Of a DNA stretch of 64,000 nt, positions 21,231-31,976 are shown in pieces (position 1 is the first letter of the stretch; every line of letters starts with the position of its first letter). A model generated the notes under the pieces. That model did no database searches and was not told the origin of the DNA. It was given only the letters and a program-made list of their open reading frames with translations. Made by a program: the position numbers and the translations under genes. Source of the DNA: Chlamydoabsidia padenii (lineage: Eukaryota > Mucoromycota > Mucoromycetes > Mucorales > Cunninghamellaceae); assembly GCA_025330725.1 (NCBI GenBank), contig JAIWND010000044.1:124001-188000 (forward strand). The letters are read 5' to 3'.

Positions 21231-23636
21231 CTATTCTATTTTTCTTCTACTTTTCTTGGTTCCTAGACTTTTAACAGTGATAACATCTTTATCAGATTTG
21301 GGTTGTTCTTTACGTTTCTTGGTTTCACGATCTTCAGCCTTGGCAAACACATGTTCAGTTTCATCCACGGCTGGTTGTTGTTGATGTTGTTGTTGTTTAT
21401 GTCTTTGCTTAATATCTTCATGATCCAGTACCGCTTTTACTTTGTATTCATCTATCGGTAAAGCAATAGTCAAAGTAGCCCTGATATGTTGCGCGATTTT
21501 TTGAGCATCCCGATCCGCTTTACTAACGGTCTTGTTATTCATATCACCAAACAAGACGCATCGTGGTGCAGCCAATTGAGCCAACGTATCTTGGCGTTCC
21601 TGATAAATCTTTTCCAAATCAAATACAGAAGGATCAACGTGTTGTTTAACCACCCGTTGTTGTTGTTGTTGTTGTTGTATAGGTTTAGCTACATCTTCTT
21701 GTTGCTGTTGTTGAATGGTTGGTTTCTTATCGGTGTGGTTCAAGGCATCGGCTTTCGCGCGTTGGATGAGCATATAAATCACTTGAGCATTTCGACGAAT
21801 ACTGGGTGGACAAGGATTACAACAACCAATCACACCTGGCGAGTCGGTCGGCATACGTTCGACGAGAGCAAACAACATATGATTAGGTAACACGAACCGG
21901 ATCGATTCATCTTCTTGTCGCGCTGTAGTATCACGCCATTGATGGAGTGCTTTAAATACATACAGTTGTTGTTGGTTCATTGAATGTCGCCATTTGGTCA
22001 ACAGGTTCGCCCAGCCTGAAGGTCCCAGTCCATTTTCTGCGTCGTAAGGTTCCTTTTCGTATACAAGTGCACTCGTCAATGCTGATCGTTGGAGGACAGC
22101 ACGGAGAAGGTTTTGATTAGTTCCTGAGCCCGCTAAAAGTTCTTCTCGTAATTGGTCGTAAATATATAAAAGATAGTGCGTGTCTGATCGTGCATAATCC
22201 ATCATTTCCTGTGGTAAAGGTCTATTGAAAAGAGACTTGATTAGTCTGATAGGGTCCCTACCAACAAAAGTCATTTCTTTTAAATGTGTCTTTCTTTACC
22301 TGATTCTCCAGTCAGCCAATTGATATTTCTTGTCGGCCACCACATTACAATATTTTTTCAACAGGTAAGCGAGACTATGATGAGGGAATTCTACTCGGGA
22401 AAAAAAAAGTCATCAGTTAGTATCCAAGGGTGGTAATGATTTGTCATGTTATGTATTTTCTTACCGAGTAGATGAGTGGCATCATAAGTATCAAAGAGAT
22501 TCACAATATAGAGACCAAAATCACGTTGGAGCCAAATAATATCACTTTTAGCACCATGAAGTAACTAAACAAAAATAGACACAAAAGTAAGTGAACCATC
22601 TCTTCCTTCCCCCCCCTTTTTTTTTTCTATTACCTTGACAATGTTAGGATCAGCAAAATATTCATTGAGTTTCCATAGAGCATGTCGTAAAGCTAATGTA
22701 TCAATAATGTAATCCTGATCACGTGTGCTGAGTTGCATCAAACAGGTAAACCCTTGGAATGAGCGATAATCATGATGTTCCAAATCCACTGCCAATTCCT
22801 GAGCACCATCCAAAGCCTTCATCATATCATCCAGACCTTGTTCAGTATCCACCCAAATAGCTTGTGTTTTGTCGTAAGGTTGGTAAGGTACAGGTGGGCG
22901 TGATTGGAAGAGATGATCGGGATAAACGAGATGTTCGATTTCATGAGCATAAGGATGTGGCATGGGTGGTGGAATACCCGAGGCGACCACACTGTCAGTG
23001 ATAGGTGGTTGGTGTTCCAAAGGGACTTGTGCATGAGGTTTGACGACAATTTTGCGTTCAAATGGAATAGTTGGTGAATTATCCACACGATCTTTGAATT
23101 GAAGTTGAGGTCGCACGGTATTACTGGCCCGAAGTAGCTTGTATTCCAACTTGTTGTTATCGTCCGTTGAGTGGACTTGAGTGACGTGTGCCTTGACGAC
23201 ATTATTCACATCATTCTTATTGTCTTTGCCTGTCATTTCATCCAAACAAACATCCTATTTACAACGGGCTGTTAGTTCTATGTCCCTAATCCCTTCCCTC
23301 CTTTTTTTTTTTTATGATACTTACTGCTCGTTCAAATAATCCATCAATCACGTCAATCACAGCTGAGAAGCGATCATTGACATCATCAATATCATTAGTC
23401 CGTTGAGTCGCATCCAAACCGAGATCCTTGGCACAATGAGTCGTTAAGCGATTGGCTGTTGATAGAAGAGCACTAGCAGAGAGATCCAAATCTTTAGCCA
23501 AAGATCGATCTAAACTACGAAGAAAGCCAAGATCTTCAATAGGGATAGCATTCGTCGCATTCGTCGCCGCTGCTAATGCTTTAAACAGTGAATTTTGATA
23601 AGCTTGGAAATCAGTGACAGGGTCAGGAATGTCCAT
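21231..23636 (-). CDS. RRP6: exosome-associated 3'-5' exoribonuclease Rrp6 (EXOSC10)
   Basis: Nuclear exosome exonuclease for rRNA, snoRNA and cryptic transcript processing. Five exons (minus): 23636-23325, 23254-22634, 22564-22465, 22393-22300, 22221-21231; 705 residues. An N-terminal PMC2NT-like helical region is followed by a DEDD-Y exonuclease domain: AVDLEHH (Asp and Glu), [17 protein letters not shown] (Asp), [10 protein letters not shown] (Tyr and Asp). An HRDC-like domain follows ([19 protein letters not shown]...[14 protein letters not shown]). The tail has poly-Gln tracts and a basic end (KKSRRKIE) suited to nuclear localisation or cofactor binding. The Gln tracts are CAA repeats and may be polymorphic. 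Divergent from the Ask1 gene across 367 bp. Confidence 0.95.
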
Positions 23637-24003
23637 GGAGAAGGTTTAAAAAAGAAAGAGAGAGGTATTGTTTGGGGATTTGAGCTTTTTTTTTAAAAAA
23701 ATATTTCAAAACCCGCGCATGGCAGCAGTATTTGATGTCCTACAATCAAACGAATGTAGCACTCTTTTGACAAAAGTCAAAAGAAAAAGATAAGCAAAGA
23801 AAAGAAAAACTAGAGCAAAGTTGGAGTCCTATCATTTATCTTTATCTTGGTTGATTACTTTATAAAAAGTATTGAAATAAGGATGGATCAGTATGCAAAG
23901 AAGGTTGTGTGACTGAAAAAATATAAATACATTGCACGCCATTTTTTAAAATCTTTCGCGTGTACACTTCTCTTTCACCCTTTTCTCATCCATCATCCCA
24001 CTC
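23637..24003. promoter_or_regulatory. bidirectional intergenic region between Rrp6 and Ask1
   Basis: 367 bp separate two divergent start codons. A TATA-like ATATAAATA lies near 23920, on the Ask1 side, about 80 bp from its ATG; a CT-rich leader (CTTCTCTTTCACCC) follows. The region may control both genes; no specific factor site is assigned. Confidence 0.4.
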
Positions 24004-25562
24004 ATGTCCTGCCCAATAATAACAATAGACGAAGACACTATTACAGATGAAGAACTCGACGCACAAATAGAAAAAGTCCAACAAATCATTACACAGAATC
24101 TATTGGCCATTGATCAAAACTTTGAACGATGTAATAATATTATCACTAGACGGATCCTTCCTGCAATCGACGAATGCACTCAATCAAGTCGCGATATTTG
24201 GGAACAAAGCAAGGTAAAAAACAAACAAACATTAACCCTAAACTAACATTGATTCTTTTTGGATAGTTATGGCTCTTCTTTTTCAAGTTGCATGGGCATG
24301 GTACACCAGAACAACAGACACAACATCGAACCAATCGACCTCCATTCTCGGCTGACAATCCACCCATCACCTTACCATCCACATGGCGTCGATTCTTACA
24401 AGATCCCATTATACAACGTGCCTTGGGGGACTCGACAACTATTGATAATACAGGTATGGTCACTGGCTCACAAACAGCAGACAGCATTAGAGGCATATTA
24501 CGACCACCAGCCACATTCCAACGAGCATCACCAGGAGAACTCACCAGTCAGCAACAAAAAGGATTTGGTGACAGCACGAACCTTGTCCGCGACTATTACC
24601 AACGTATTAAACATATGAACGAAAAGATTAATGCATCGGATACGGAATCAAGTTTGGGACCAAGCTTCTTTGGTCTCACTCGTCACGACTTGGACAGTGT
24701 AAGCAGTAGCAACAGTAGCAACAATAACAACAACAACAACAACAACAAGACAACACCTTCAGCAGCAGCAAGACGATCTGCGACACCTGTGGTGGAACGT
24801 AATAGTAATGGATCTATCTCGTTGGTCTTTAGTGCAACTAATCCAGTATCCACTCTCATACCAAACCCCAACGAAACCCACGCATCCTTATCATCCTCAT
24901 CACCACCACCACCACCAGCAGCAGCAGCAGCAGTATCAAGGCAACCACAACAGCAACAGACTCATACACAGCAAACATCATCAACCAGCAGCAAGGAACA
25001 GGAACGTATGTTTGCGAATTACCATGACGATTTAAAACGATCAAAACGACCCAAACTGACAAATGACTCCTCTAATAACGATAACAATGACAACCCCAAT
25101 CAGGAAACTGTACCTTGGGACTCACCTCTACGCAATAGTGAAGATGAAGATATGCCATTGGCATTTGATTTCTCACCAATGGTACCACGACAAGAACAAG
25201 AACAAGAAGGAGACGGTCAATCGGCACCTTCTAGTGAATCGACAAGTCAGACGGCAACCGACTCTGTGATGACCATGGTCAGTGGTAACTTTGGACGAAT
25301 CCCGGCAAGATTCGAATTACATTACTTTCCTCAAGAATTCTGGCGTCCTCCTGGCTCAACAAAACTCACTCGGATCTATCACTTGTTTGCAGATCGACCT
25401 GGACAACATATGACGCATGATCAAGTCGTCGACTTGTTACGGATTGCCGAACCGTCTCAAGATATTGATTATATTCGAAACAGCTCGAGACCTCTCTTGG
25501 ATATCCTCACTTATAAACGATTCCTTCGTCGGATCAATAAAGGCTGGGTCTTGCGTAATTAA
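24004..25562 (+). CDS. ASK1: DASH/Dam1 kinetochore complex subunit Ask1
   Basis: Outer-kinetochore protein of the microtubule-binding Dam1/DASH ring. Exons 24004-24213 and 24267-25562; 501 residues. The conserved N-terminal helical block is recognisable: QIITQNLLAIDQNFERCNNI, ITRRILPAIDECTQSSRDIWE, SKLWLFFFK. The intron falls inside the block (AGC AAG|TTA TGG). The rest is disordered: a poly-Asn run encoded by (AAC)n near 24718-24747, Pro/Ala/Gln-rich stretches, and acidic NSEDEDMPLAFDFSPM. The last about 100 residues (FELHYFPQEFWRPPG ... FLRRINKGWVLRN) look folded and conserved but I cannot name the domain. Assignment rests on the N-terminal block. Confidence 0.82.
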
Positions 25563-26427
25563 TGTAGTGTAGTTTACTAGATACAGTTTCATTAAATAAA
25601 ATCAAAAATAAAATATACGATGTTTAAAAGTAGTTGATAGAAATAATCAAAAGCAATAATACATATGAAAAGAAATCAAACAGTCAGTTAGTACATGTGA
25701 TCAGCCCCTTTTGTCTATGGAAATGATAAAACTTACCACCGAAGTGCAGTGATGTTGGGGAATCGGTTACCCCCCAGAAAATATTGAACATAATGAAGGA
25801 GTGGGACTGGGAATAGACAAAGGAGTGGAGACAAAGGAATGGAGAGAGACAGAAAGCGGATTCATACCAAGTGGCCAGCATCACCACATGAACTGTTTGA
25901 TTGGAACCGTTGAAGCCTGGCTGACCACATTGGCAGTGGCGGAAGGAGAACGGAAAGAAGAATGAGGAGAGAGAGAGAGTTTATATTGGAAGTGGATGAA
26001 GTAGAGCGGAAAGAAGACATAATGGATGAAGAAAGAAAAAAAAAAGGTGAAGTACAGTGCAGTAGAGCCTTATAGGATACAGGAAGTGATAAAAAGCAGG
26101 TGTTCAGTGCTAGGAAAATGACAGCGTGTGAAAATTGATGGTAAACCAATGGATAAGAATGTCTTAAAGATAGGAGGTGATCAGTGCTGGGGAAACGGAA
26201 GAATGAAAATTGATGGTGAACCAACCAATTCAATGGAGCAAACCCTTGTCAATCAATGTGGTAAGCGTTAGAATTACATGCATTTGAGTCAGTTTTACTA
26301 TTTACAAACGATCAATTCATACTGACCATCAATCAATGCATGTGAAGCTAGAATGTAATGTGGCGGGATTTTAAATAAACTCCGATCAATGCAAAAGAAA
26401 GAGTCTGGTCATGATAACAACTATTTA
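25563..26427. repeat. non-coding region with imperfect tandem repeats
   Basis: No gene is supported; minus-strand frames here are low-complexity. Near 26095-26225 a unit of about 70 bp recurs imperfectly: (T/A)TCAGTGCT.GG.AAA followed by GAAAATTGATGGT(A/G)AACCAA. Purine-rich stretches at 25930-26050 and TGATCAATTCA/ACCATCAATCAATG motifs near 26310-26335 suggest a degraded non-autonomous element next to the transposon nest that follows. Confidence 0.35.
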
Positions 26428-26740
26428 TTATTTAAGGTACAACTCCTTATTTACACATCTGTCCCAGTAAGTTTCAGCATGTCTAATCCATCCCAAGCAG
26501 TCATTAACGCTTACTGATTGGCAAGCTTCGACAATGCGTGGCGTGAGTTTCGAGTTTGAATCTAGAGGATTTCTTTTGATGTTACTCTTGATTTTTGCCC
26601 AACATTCTTCGATAGGATTCAAAAATGGAGAATAAGGAGGCATAAAAAGAGGTTTGTAGCCTCATTTGTTAATAGCATCTACTACGAACGCTGAGTGATG
26701 AATCCTGCAGTTGTCCATAACAATGAACAGAATGCATGCT
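26428..26740 (-). mobile_element. DDE transposase fragment (IS630/Tc1/mariner-like C-terminus)
   Basis: Minus strand: LFIVMDNCRIHHSAF (second catalytic Asp), an in-frame TGA after INK, then GYKPLFMPPYSPFLNPIEECW (catalytic Glu in IEE), ending DRCVNKELYLK. This is the C-terminal half of a DDE_3-type transposase with one stop codon. The upstream half is replaced by an unrelated PD-(D/E)XK-like sequence on the same strand, overlapping in another frame near 26682-26740. Confidence 0.7.
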
Positions 26741-27150
26741 TGCTAGACGTTTTGCAATTCACCGCTACTTCGTGCTTAATTTGAGAAACAACGAAAATAA
26801 GAACCACTGGCACAATTTTTTGTTGACGGAATAATTGCTGACAATAAGACATCAGTCGAAACATGAATGCAACATCGACAGTATGTTGTATTTCAACAAT
26901 AATAGGGGGATACTTTCTTGGAGCATCATAGGCGGGCATATAAACAATATCTGATATTTTTCCGTTGGGCCATTGCGGTGGCCATGGGTTGTAATGATCT
27001 CGTCCTTCTAATCCTATAAATACGACAATTAAACAAGTTGATTTCCTCCTTCATACTAAACTACTTACCAATCAGATTTTCCACAATGATGTTTACTACA
27101 TCTTTTTCTTGTAGTATATATTTCGAAGAAGTTTTGCTAAAGCTTGCTGA
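26682..27150 (-). pseudogene. PD-(D/E)XK-like nuclease family gene fragment (two exons)
   Basis: Minus strand: an exon near 27150-27072 encoding KYILQEKDVVNIIVENLIG, a canonical intron (GTAAGTAG...TTTATAG, 27071-27018), then GLEGRDHYNPWPPQWPNGK, YMPAYDAPRKYPPIIVEIQH and VDVAFMFRLMSYCQQLF. The P..IVEIQ core resembles the (D/E)-x-Q/K active-site strand of PD-(D/E)XK nuclease-like families that I recall as abundant in Mucoromycota genomes; this is a recollection of the pattern, not a database match. The gene is cut at its 3' side by the DDE fragment, and its upstream exon sits in one arm of the foldback repeat. Confidence 0.5.
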
Positions 27151-27739
27151 TTCATGTGACGTTGATACAAAGTATGGAGTTGATACACGTATTTCGTTTT
27201 TTTCTAATTTCTTGTATCAGCCCAGTAACTTTGATACAAATTTTATAACTCCGCTTTTTTTTTGTATCAAATCAACAAGGTTGATACAGGTATTTCGTTT
27301 TTTTCTAATTTCTTGTATCAGCCCAGTAACTTTGATACAAATTTTATAACTCCGTTCTTTTTTGTATCAAATCAACAAGGTTGATACAGGTATTTCGTTT
27401 TTTTCTAATTTCTTGTATCAGCCCAGTAATTTTGATACAAATTTTATAACTCCGTTCTTTTTTGTATCAAATCAACAAGGTTGATACAGGTATTTCGTTT
27501 TTTTCCAATTTTTTTGTATCAACCTTGTTGATTTGATACAAAAAAAACGGAGTTATAAAATTTGTATCAAAATTACTAGGCTGATACAAGAAATTAGAAA
27601 AAAACGAAATACGTGTATCAACTCCATACTTTGTATCAACGTCACATGAATCAGCAAGCTTTAGCAAAACTTCTTCGAAATATATACTACAAGAAAAAGA
27701 TGTAGTAAACATCATTGTGGAAAATCTGATTGGTAAGTA
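27062..27739. repeat. foldback element: long inverted repeat enclosing 100-bp tandem units
   Basis: The left arm (27062 to about 27290) and right arm (about 27518-27739) are near-perfect inverted copies of about 220 bp, ending in GGTAAGTA on each outer side. Each arm carries the exon of the PD-(D/E)XK-like gene and its splice donor. Between and partly within the arms, a unit of 100-101 bp repeats at 27182, 27283, 27383 and 27483, beginning GATACA(C/G)GTATTTCG and containing GTATCAA...TTGATAC palindromes. No transposase of its own is visible. Confidence 0.85.
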
Positions 27740-27743
27740 CTAT

Positions 27744-28785
27744 TACAGTGGGGGACAAAAAAAAAGTACACACTTTCAAATTCCGGAAAATCTCAGACGA
27801 GACATTCCCAATAGGAATACGTAGTTTTCGGGTGAACTGGTGAATAAAACTTCTTGTAACTTAAAATAATATGCCTCTAACACTAGCTGAAAAGAACCAA
27901 GTCGTTGGACTCCAACTTTCTGAACGTGATACCAGGTATCTTGTGCGTAAAGTTAAAGCGGATAGAAAAAAACCAAAAAATAAAACCCACCTCGAATCAG
28001 GCTTTGATGTGAGTGAGTGCACATTTCGGCGCGTCATGCATAAAGAAGGGTATCACTCAAGAATTTGTAAGGAAAAGCCTCACCTGAGCGCTACTCACAT
28101 CTCTCGACGACTTGCTTGGGCGAAAAAACACAAGGACTTCACCCTGCAACACTGGAGAAAGGTGATATTCACCGACGAATCCAGTTTCGAAAAAGGGAAG
28201 ATCAGCAGAGTGGAACGTTGCTGGCGTAAAAAGGATGAAGCCAACCGAAAGGAGTGTACAACGGGTACCTTCAAGGGAAACAGGATGTCGAAAATGGTTT
28301 GGGGTGGTATCGCCTACAATAGGAAAACAGACATTGCGTTTTTTGAGAAGGATAAGGGCAAAAGCCTTTGTTCGGCCAAAGACCTTGTCAAGATTGCCTG
28401 CGAAGGTCCGCTGGTGAATTTCCTTGAAGAAGATCACAATGTCTTGTTCATGGAGGATAATGCACCCATTCACAGAAGTCCAGGTAGCGAAAAAATGGCG
28501 TGAAGATCAGGGGATTATGAATTTGGACTGGCCAGCACAATCGCCTGATTTAAACCCAATCGAAAACATGTGGTACCAGATAAAAGTTGCCGTACAAAAA
28601 GAACATCGACCTGGTATGTCTGCTGCCAACTTTGAAAATGCCATTCGCACTGCTTGGGAAGCTATTGACTGGGAAGCTATTGACATTGAAAAAGTCAATA
28701 AGTTAATTGACAGTATGCCCGAGCGAGTCAAAGAGGTGATCCGCCTCAAAGGTGACAGCACCCGGTTTTTTGTCCCCCCACTGTA
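27744..28785 (+). mobile_element. Tc1/mariner-type transposon, near-complete, one frameshift
   Basis: Terminal inverted repeats TACAGTGGGGGACAAAAA (27744 onward) and its reverse complement ending at 28785 (with one extra G), flanked by the TA dinucleotides expected for this superfamily. The internal transposase starts at ATG 27871 (MPLTLAEKNQVVGLQL) and reads a helix-turn-helix region with CTFRRVMHKEGYHSR. The DDE domain follows: FTDESSF (Asp), WGGIAYNRK, FMEDNAPIH (Asp); then, after a single frame change near 28478-28500, WPAQSPDLNPIENMW (Glu). The spacing between the last Asp and Glu is about 34, as in Tc1. The C-terminus is near 28792. A one-base indel is the only visible lesion, so the insertion is young or the indel is a sequencing error. 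Confidence 0.88.
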
Positions 28786-29017
28786 CTGTAAGTGAATTCC
28801 AGCACACAGTCGCCACTTTAAAAAAAGACTAGGATTAAAGAAGTTGAGTTTGAGATTTGTTTTACTTGTTAAATCAATCTAATTAATAAAGATATGTCTT
28901 TTTATACATGTATGTGTTTGTATATATATTGATTATTCAAAAAAGTTTGATATTTATCTATTTAATTGATTGATAAAGTAAAGTAACATCTATACTATAG
29001 CTACTGTACTGCACAAA

Positions 29018-30907
29018 TCACGACAATTGAATATCCACCTCGACACCTTTAGACGGGACACCTCCATGGATAAGATACAAGAAGCCTTTGCCAGGAGGAA
29101 ATATTAAATCCGTTGGTGGAGCTTGGACCTTGATAGTTTGGCGATCCGGCAAGACAGTGTGTTCCAAAAACACATACCGTTGAGACATATGGAGTGAATG
29201 TGTACTGAACCCCGTACGCAATATCCCCACCTTAACATCATAGTGTTGGTCTGGATCGAGATGGACAAGGAATTCAATACTGGTATTATACACCCATCGT
29301 GGTGGTACATGAGACAATAATGGTCGAGTCGGCGTGGGCTGATATAAATAAGGTGGTGAAAAGTATTCGACTCGGAATTCGGTAGGATACTCGGCATTGA
29401 TATCAGGAGGGTCATTATTGTTGGATCCTGCCACCCACACCCGGCCATCAGGTAAAGTCAGGGCAACAGAATGGTACATGCGGGCAATCGTGGTATTTGC
29501 CAACCCTGTTTGCCATCGATGTCCATACGGTTGGTGAGGGTGATAAATGACAGGTGTGAATGTGGGGTCATGGTTGCGTTGTTTATAGCCAGCCCATCCG
29601 CGTTGACATCCATTGACCCAGCCGATCGATCCATCCGCCAAAAGGACACCATCAGGCATCAAACGGGGGTAGACAAAGGTGTCCATTTCCCATTGTGGTG
29701 TTTGTGCGTTCACATTGATCCGGCCACAGGTATCGTCTGCTCGACTGTTGGCATGCATTCGTTCCGATCCACCACATATTAGTATTTCCGCTTGGTAGTT
29801 ATTGGCAGGGTCCAGAGGAAGTAGCACCGCACCGCCTGTTAGTGGGTAAGATCGAGGCACACCAGGTAGATCAGGTAATTCCTTGACAACCACATTGTTT
29901 TCATAGTCAAAGATGATGGATTTGGTGTTGGCAAAGATAAACAGGTGACCATCCGGTAACAAAAAGACAAAAGGGTATCTATTAATTATAAAAGCAAAAA
30001 AGAAAAAGTGAGAAAATAAAAAGATGTTTTGTTTGTCAGGTTTATTACAGATTATATGGCATTGTTGGTGCTTCTAAAAAGGGAAAGTGGACCTTACCTC
30101 GATCAGGTCGAGGGGGCCAGAATTCATAAGAAGGTACATTGATTTCATCCCGATTGACTTTGGTGCCTACTGTACTTCCACCAAGAATAAAAAGATCCCC
30201 GGTTGGTAACTGTTCCACCGTCGGATACCATCGGTCGTTTGTCATTCGATTTGCTGCATATTCTTCCCATTCACATGTATTGTTTAGACATGGTTTAAAA
30301 TGTCGCACTGCTTGATGTCCCTTTTTCGCCTTGAGTCCCCATTTCCTATAAAACGAGAGCGTTCTAGTGTTCTACACCGTCTTTTTTTTTTTTTTTTTTG
30401 ACCTTACCCAACCCCTTCCGCACCACCAGTGCTGATCATTGTACCGTTACCAAGGAAACCACCAGCTGAGCAAAAAGTATTCGTTTGTAATGCCAGAGTT
30501 CGGTATGTATTGGTGTCAATATGGTATTCACAAGAGTAAGCACTAACACCCGAATCCAACTGGGCTTCGTTCCATTCGGCTATTAGGACGAAAGGTAATG
30601 AGTGTCAAGTGGTAATGTGGTTGTTTTGATATTTTTACCCTTGTCAATGATAAGAATGTTGTTTTCACTAGATCAAAATAAAGGATCAGTGAGGGGTTTA
30701 TGATATTGGAGAGAGGTCTTCCTACTTTAGTAAAACAGCGTGCATCGCCGTGACTCCAGTTCGACCTATTTGGACCATGGTGCCTGTTTTGCTAAAGGTT
30801 GGATCAAGTCTGTCACCAGTCAATGTAAAAGGATTGTCATGATTGTATTGGGCAAAGACAGAAAGAATCGTGGGCAGCCATAATAATATCGGTTTGAGAG
30901 GAATCAT
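29018..30907 (-). CDS. glyoxal oxidase / copper radical oxidase (AA5 family), secreted
   Basis: Predicted extracellular copper oxidase that makes hydrogen peroxide from aldehydes. Five exons (minus): 30907-30726, 30667-30639, 30579-30408, 30345-30049, 29978-29018; 546 residues. An N-terminal signal peptide (PLKPILLWLPTILSVFA) leads into a kelch-like propeller. Expected catalytic residues can be placed: Cys in TFCSAGGFLGNG (cross-linked to Tyr), MPDGVLLADG and NGCQRGWAGY, the axial Tyr in ARMYHSVALTLPDGRV, and His in STHSLHMSQRYVF. Cys-rich spots (KPCLNNTCEW, DDTCGR) fit secretion. A short 29-nt second exon is present. Its upstream region contains a 370-bp hairpin MITE starting 76 bp before the ATG. 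Substrate specificity is not deducible. Confidence 0.9.
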
Positions 30908-30982
30908 GTAATAATTAACAGAAGAAGAAAGAAGTAAAATAGACCCAAGATTGATTCGAGTATTTTAAATTCCACCATTTCT

Positions 30983-31352
30983 TCATGACAAATCGGAATT
31001 TGAAAATTATGGCAAGTTTACACGTTGAAAGTGCCAAATCTATCTCAAACATAGTAAAAAACGCATAAGTCTTCATTCTATATATTCATAGTACATGTAT
31101 GGAAGTTTTAAGGCACCTGTGTCGTTTTTGTAAAGGGTTTTGTTGACTAGAGCTATTTTTAACCATTTGTAATCCCGAAAACAACAATTATGTGTTTTCG
31201 ACTTCTTACATACATCCAAAAGTAAAAAAACTTCTATACATGTATTATGAATGTACATAATGAAGCCGTATGCGTTTTTACTGTGTTTGAGATAGATTTG
31301 GCACTTTAAACTTGTAAACTTGCCATAATTTTCAAATTCCGATTTGTCATGA
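30983..31352. mobile_element. hairpin MITE (family 1), full-length
   Basis: Two arms of about 120 bp (30983-31105 and 31228-31352) are inverted copies at about 90% identity, starting TCATGACAAATCGGAATTTG and separated by about 122 bp of unique sequence. No coding capacity beyond a short minus-strand frame that crosses it. A partial arm of the same family lies at 58411-58462. I could not define a clear target-site duplication; the arm ends (TCATGA) are themselves palindromic. It lies in the promoter side of the glyoxal oxidase gene. Confidence 0.85.
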
Positions 31353-31976
31353 AATAAGTAAATTCTCGGAAAATCGACCCCCTGAATGGTTTCTAAAAAG
31401 AAGTCTTCCTTTTCTTGTAATGTGTAAAACAAGCTATCAATTTTAAAGAGAGCAAAACATACAAATGATAGTGAAAGCAATCACAAATTAATACAGAGAT
31501 TTAAGTAGTGAGTCTGATTGATCCATAGTTGAAAAGGAAATAAACATTAAAAGTCGAACAGTGACCCTTATATTTAAGTAAAACGCAAAGCCAATCAATG
31601 AAATGCTTTACCCCTCAATCCTGGGTTCTTCATGTGCCTGTTTCAAAAAGATGAGCGGGAATTGAAAAGATGGGAGCTGTGAGTCACATATTCTCTTTTT
31701 GATGGTCCATCATTATGCGTCTATAAAGAACAATTAATCTCCAAGTGGAACCAAATAAAGAAGTAGTGTACATTACACTGGCAGTATGTCCTACATTCGA
31801 TTGGAGTGGGTGAATGCATCAGAGGCAATGAATAAGAAAGCCAAGATACCCATGGTTTACAGCAAAGAAGGGAAAAAAAACTCAACATTTGAAATCCCGC
31901 TACAATTTTTTTTCTCTTTTTATCAGGGACATTTGTTTTTTTCCCTTTCTCCTTCTCTTTCCCTTTCTTTATCCCC
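31353..31976. promoter_or_regulatory. upstream region of the GGC1-like carrier
   Basis: About 620 bp without a supported gene; frames on either strand are low-complexity. A CT-rich leader (TTTCCCTTTCTCCTTCTCTTTCCC, about 31938-31961) precedes the carrier ATG, as in other highly expressed genes of this window. The minus-strand frame at 31721-32116 is antisense to the leader and first exon and is not considered a gene. Confidence 0.35.

Noticed and set aside
24683..25062. Minus-strand ORFs rich in Leu/Val
   Set aside because: They are reverse translations of the AAC and CAG repeats inside the Ask1 coding region.
31073..31480. Minus-strand ORF of 135 codons
   Set aside because: It runs across an arm of the hairpin MITE; its open state follows from AT-rich repeat sequence.
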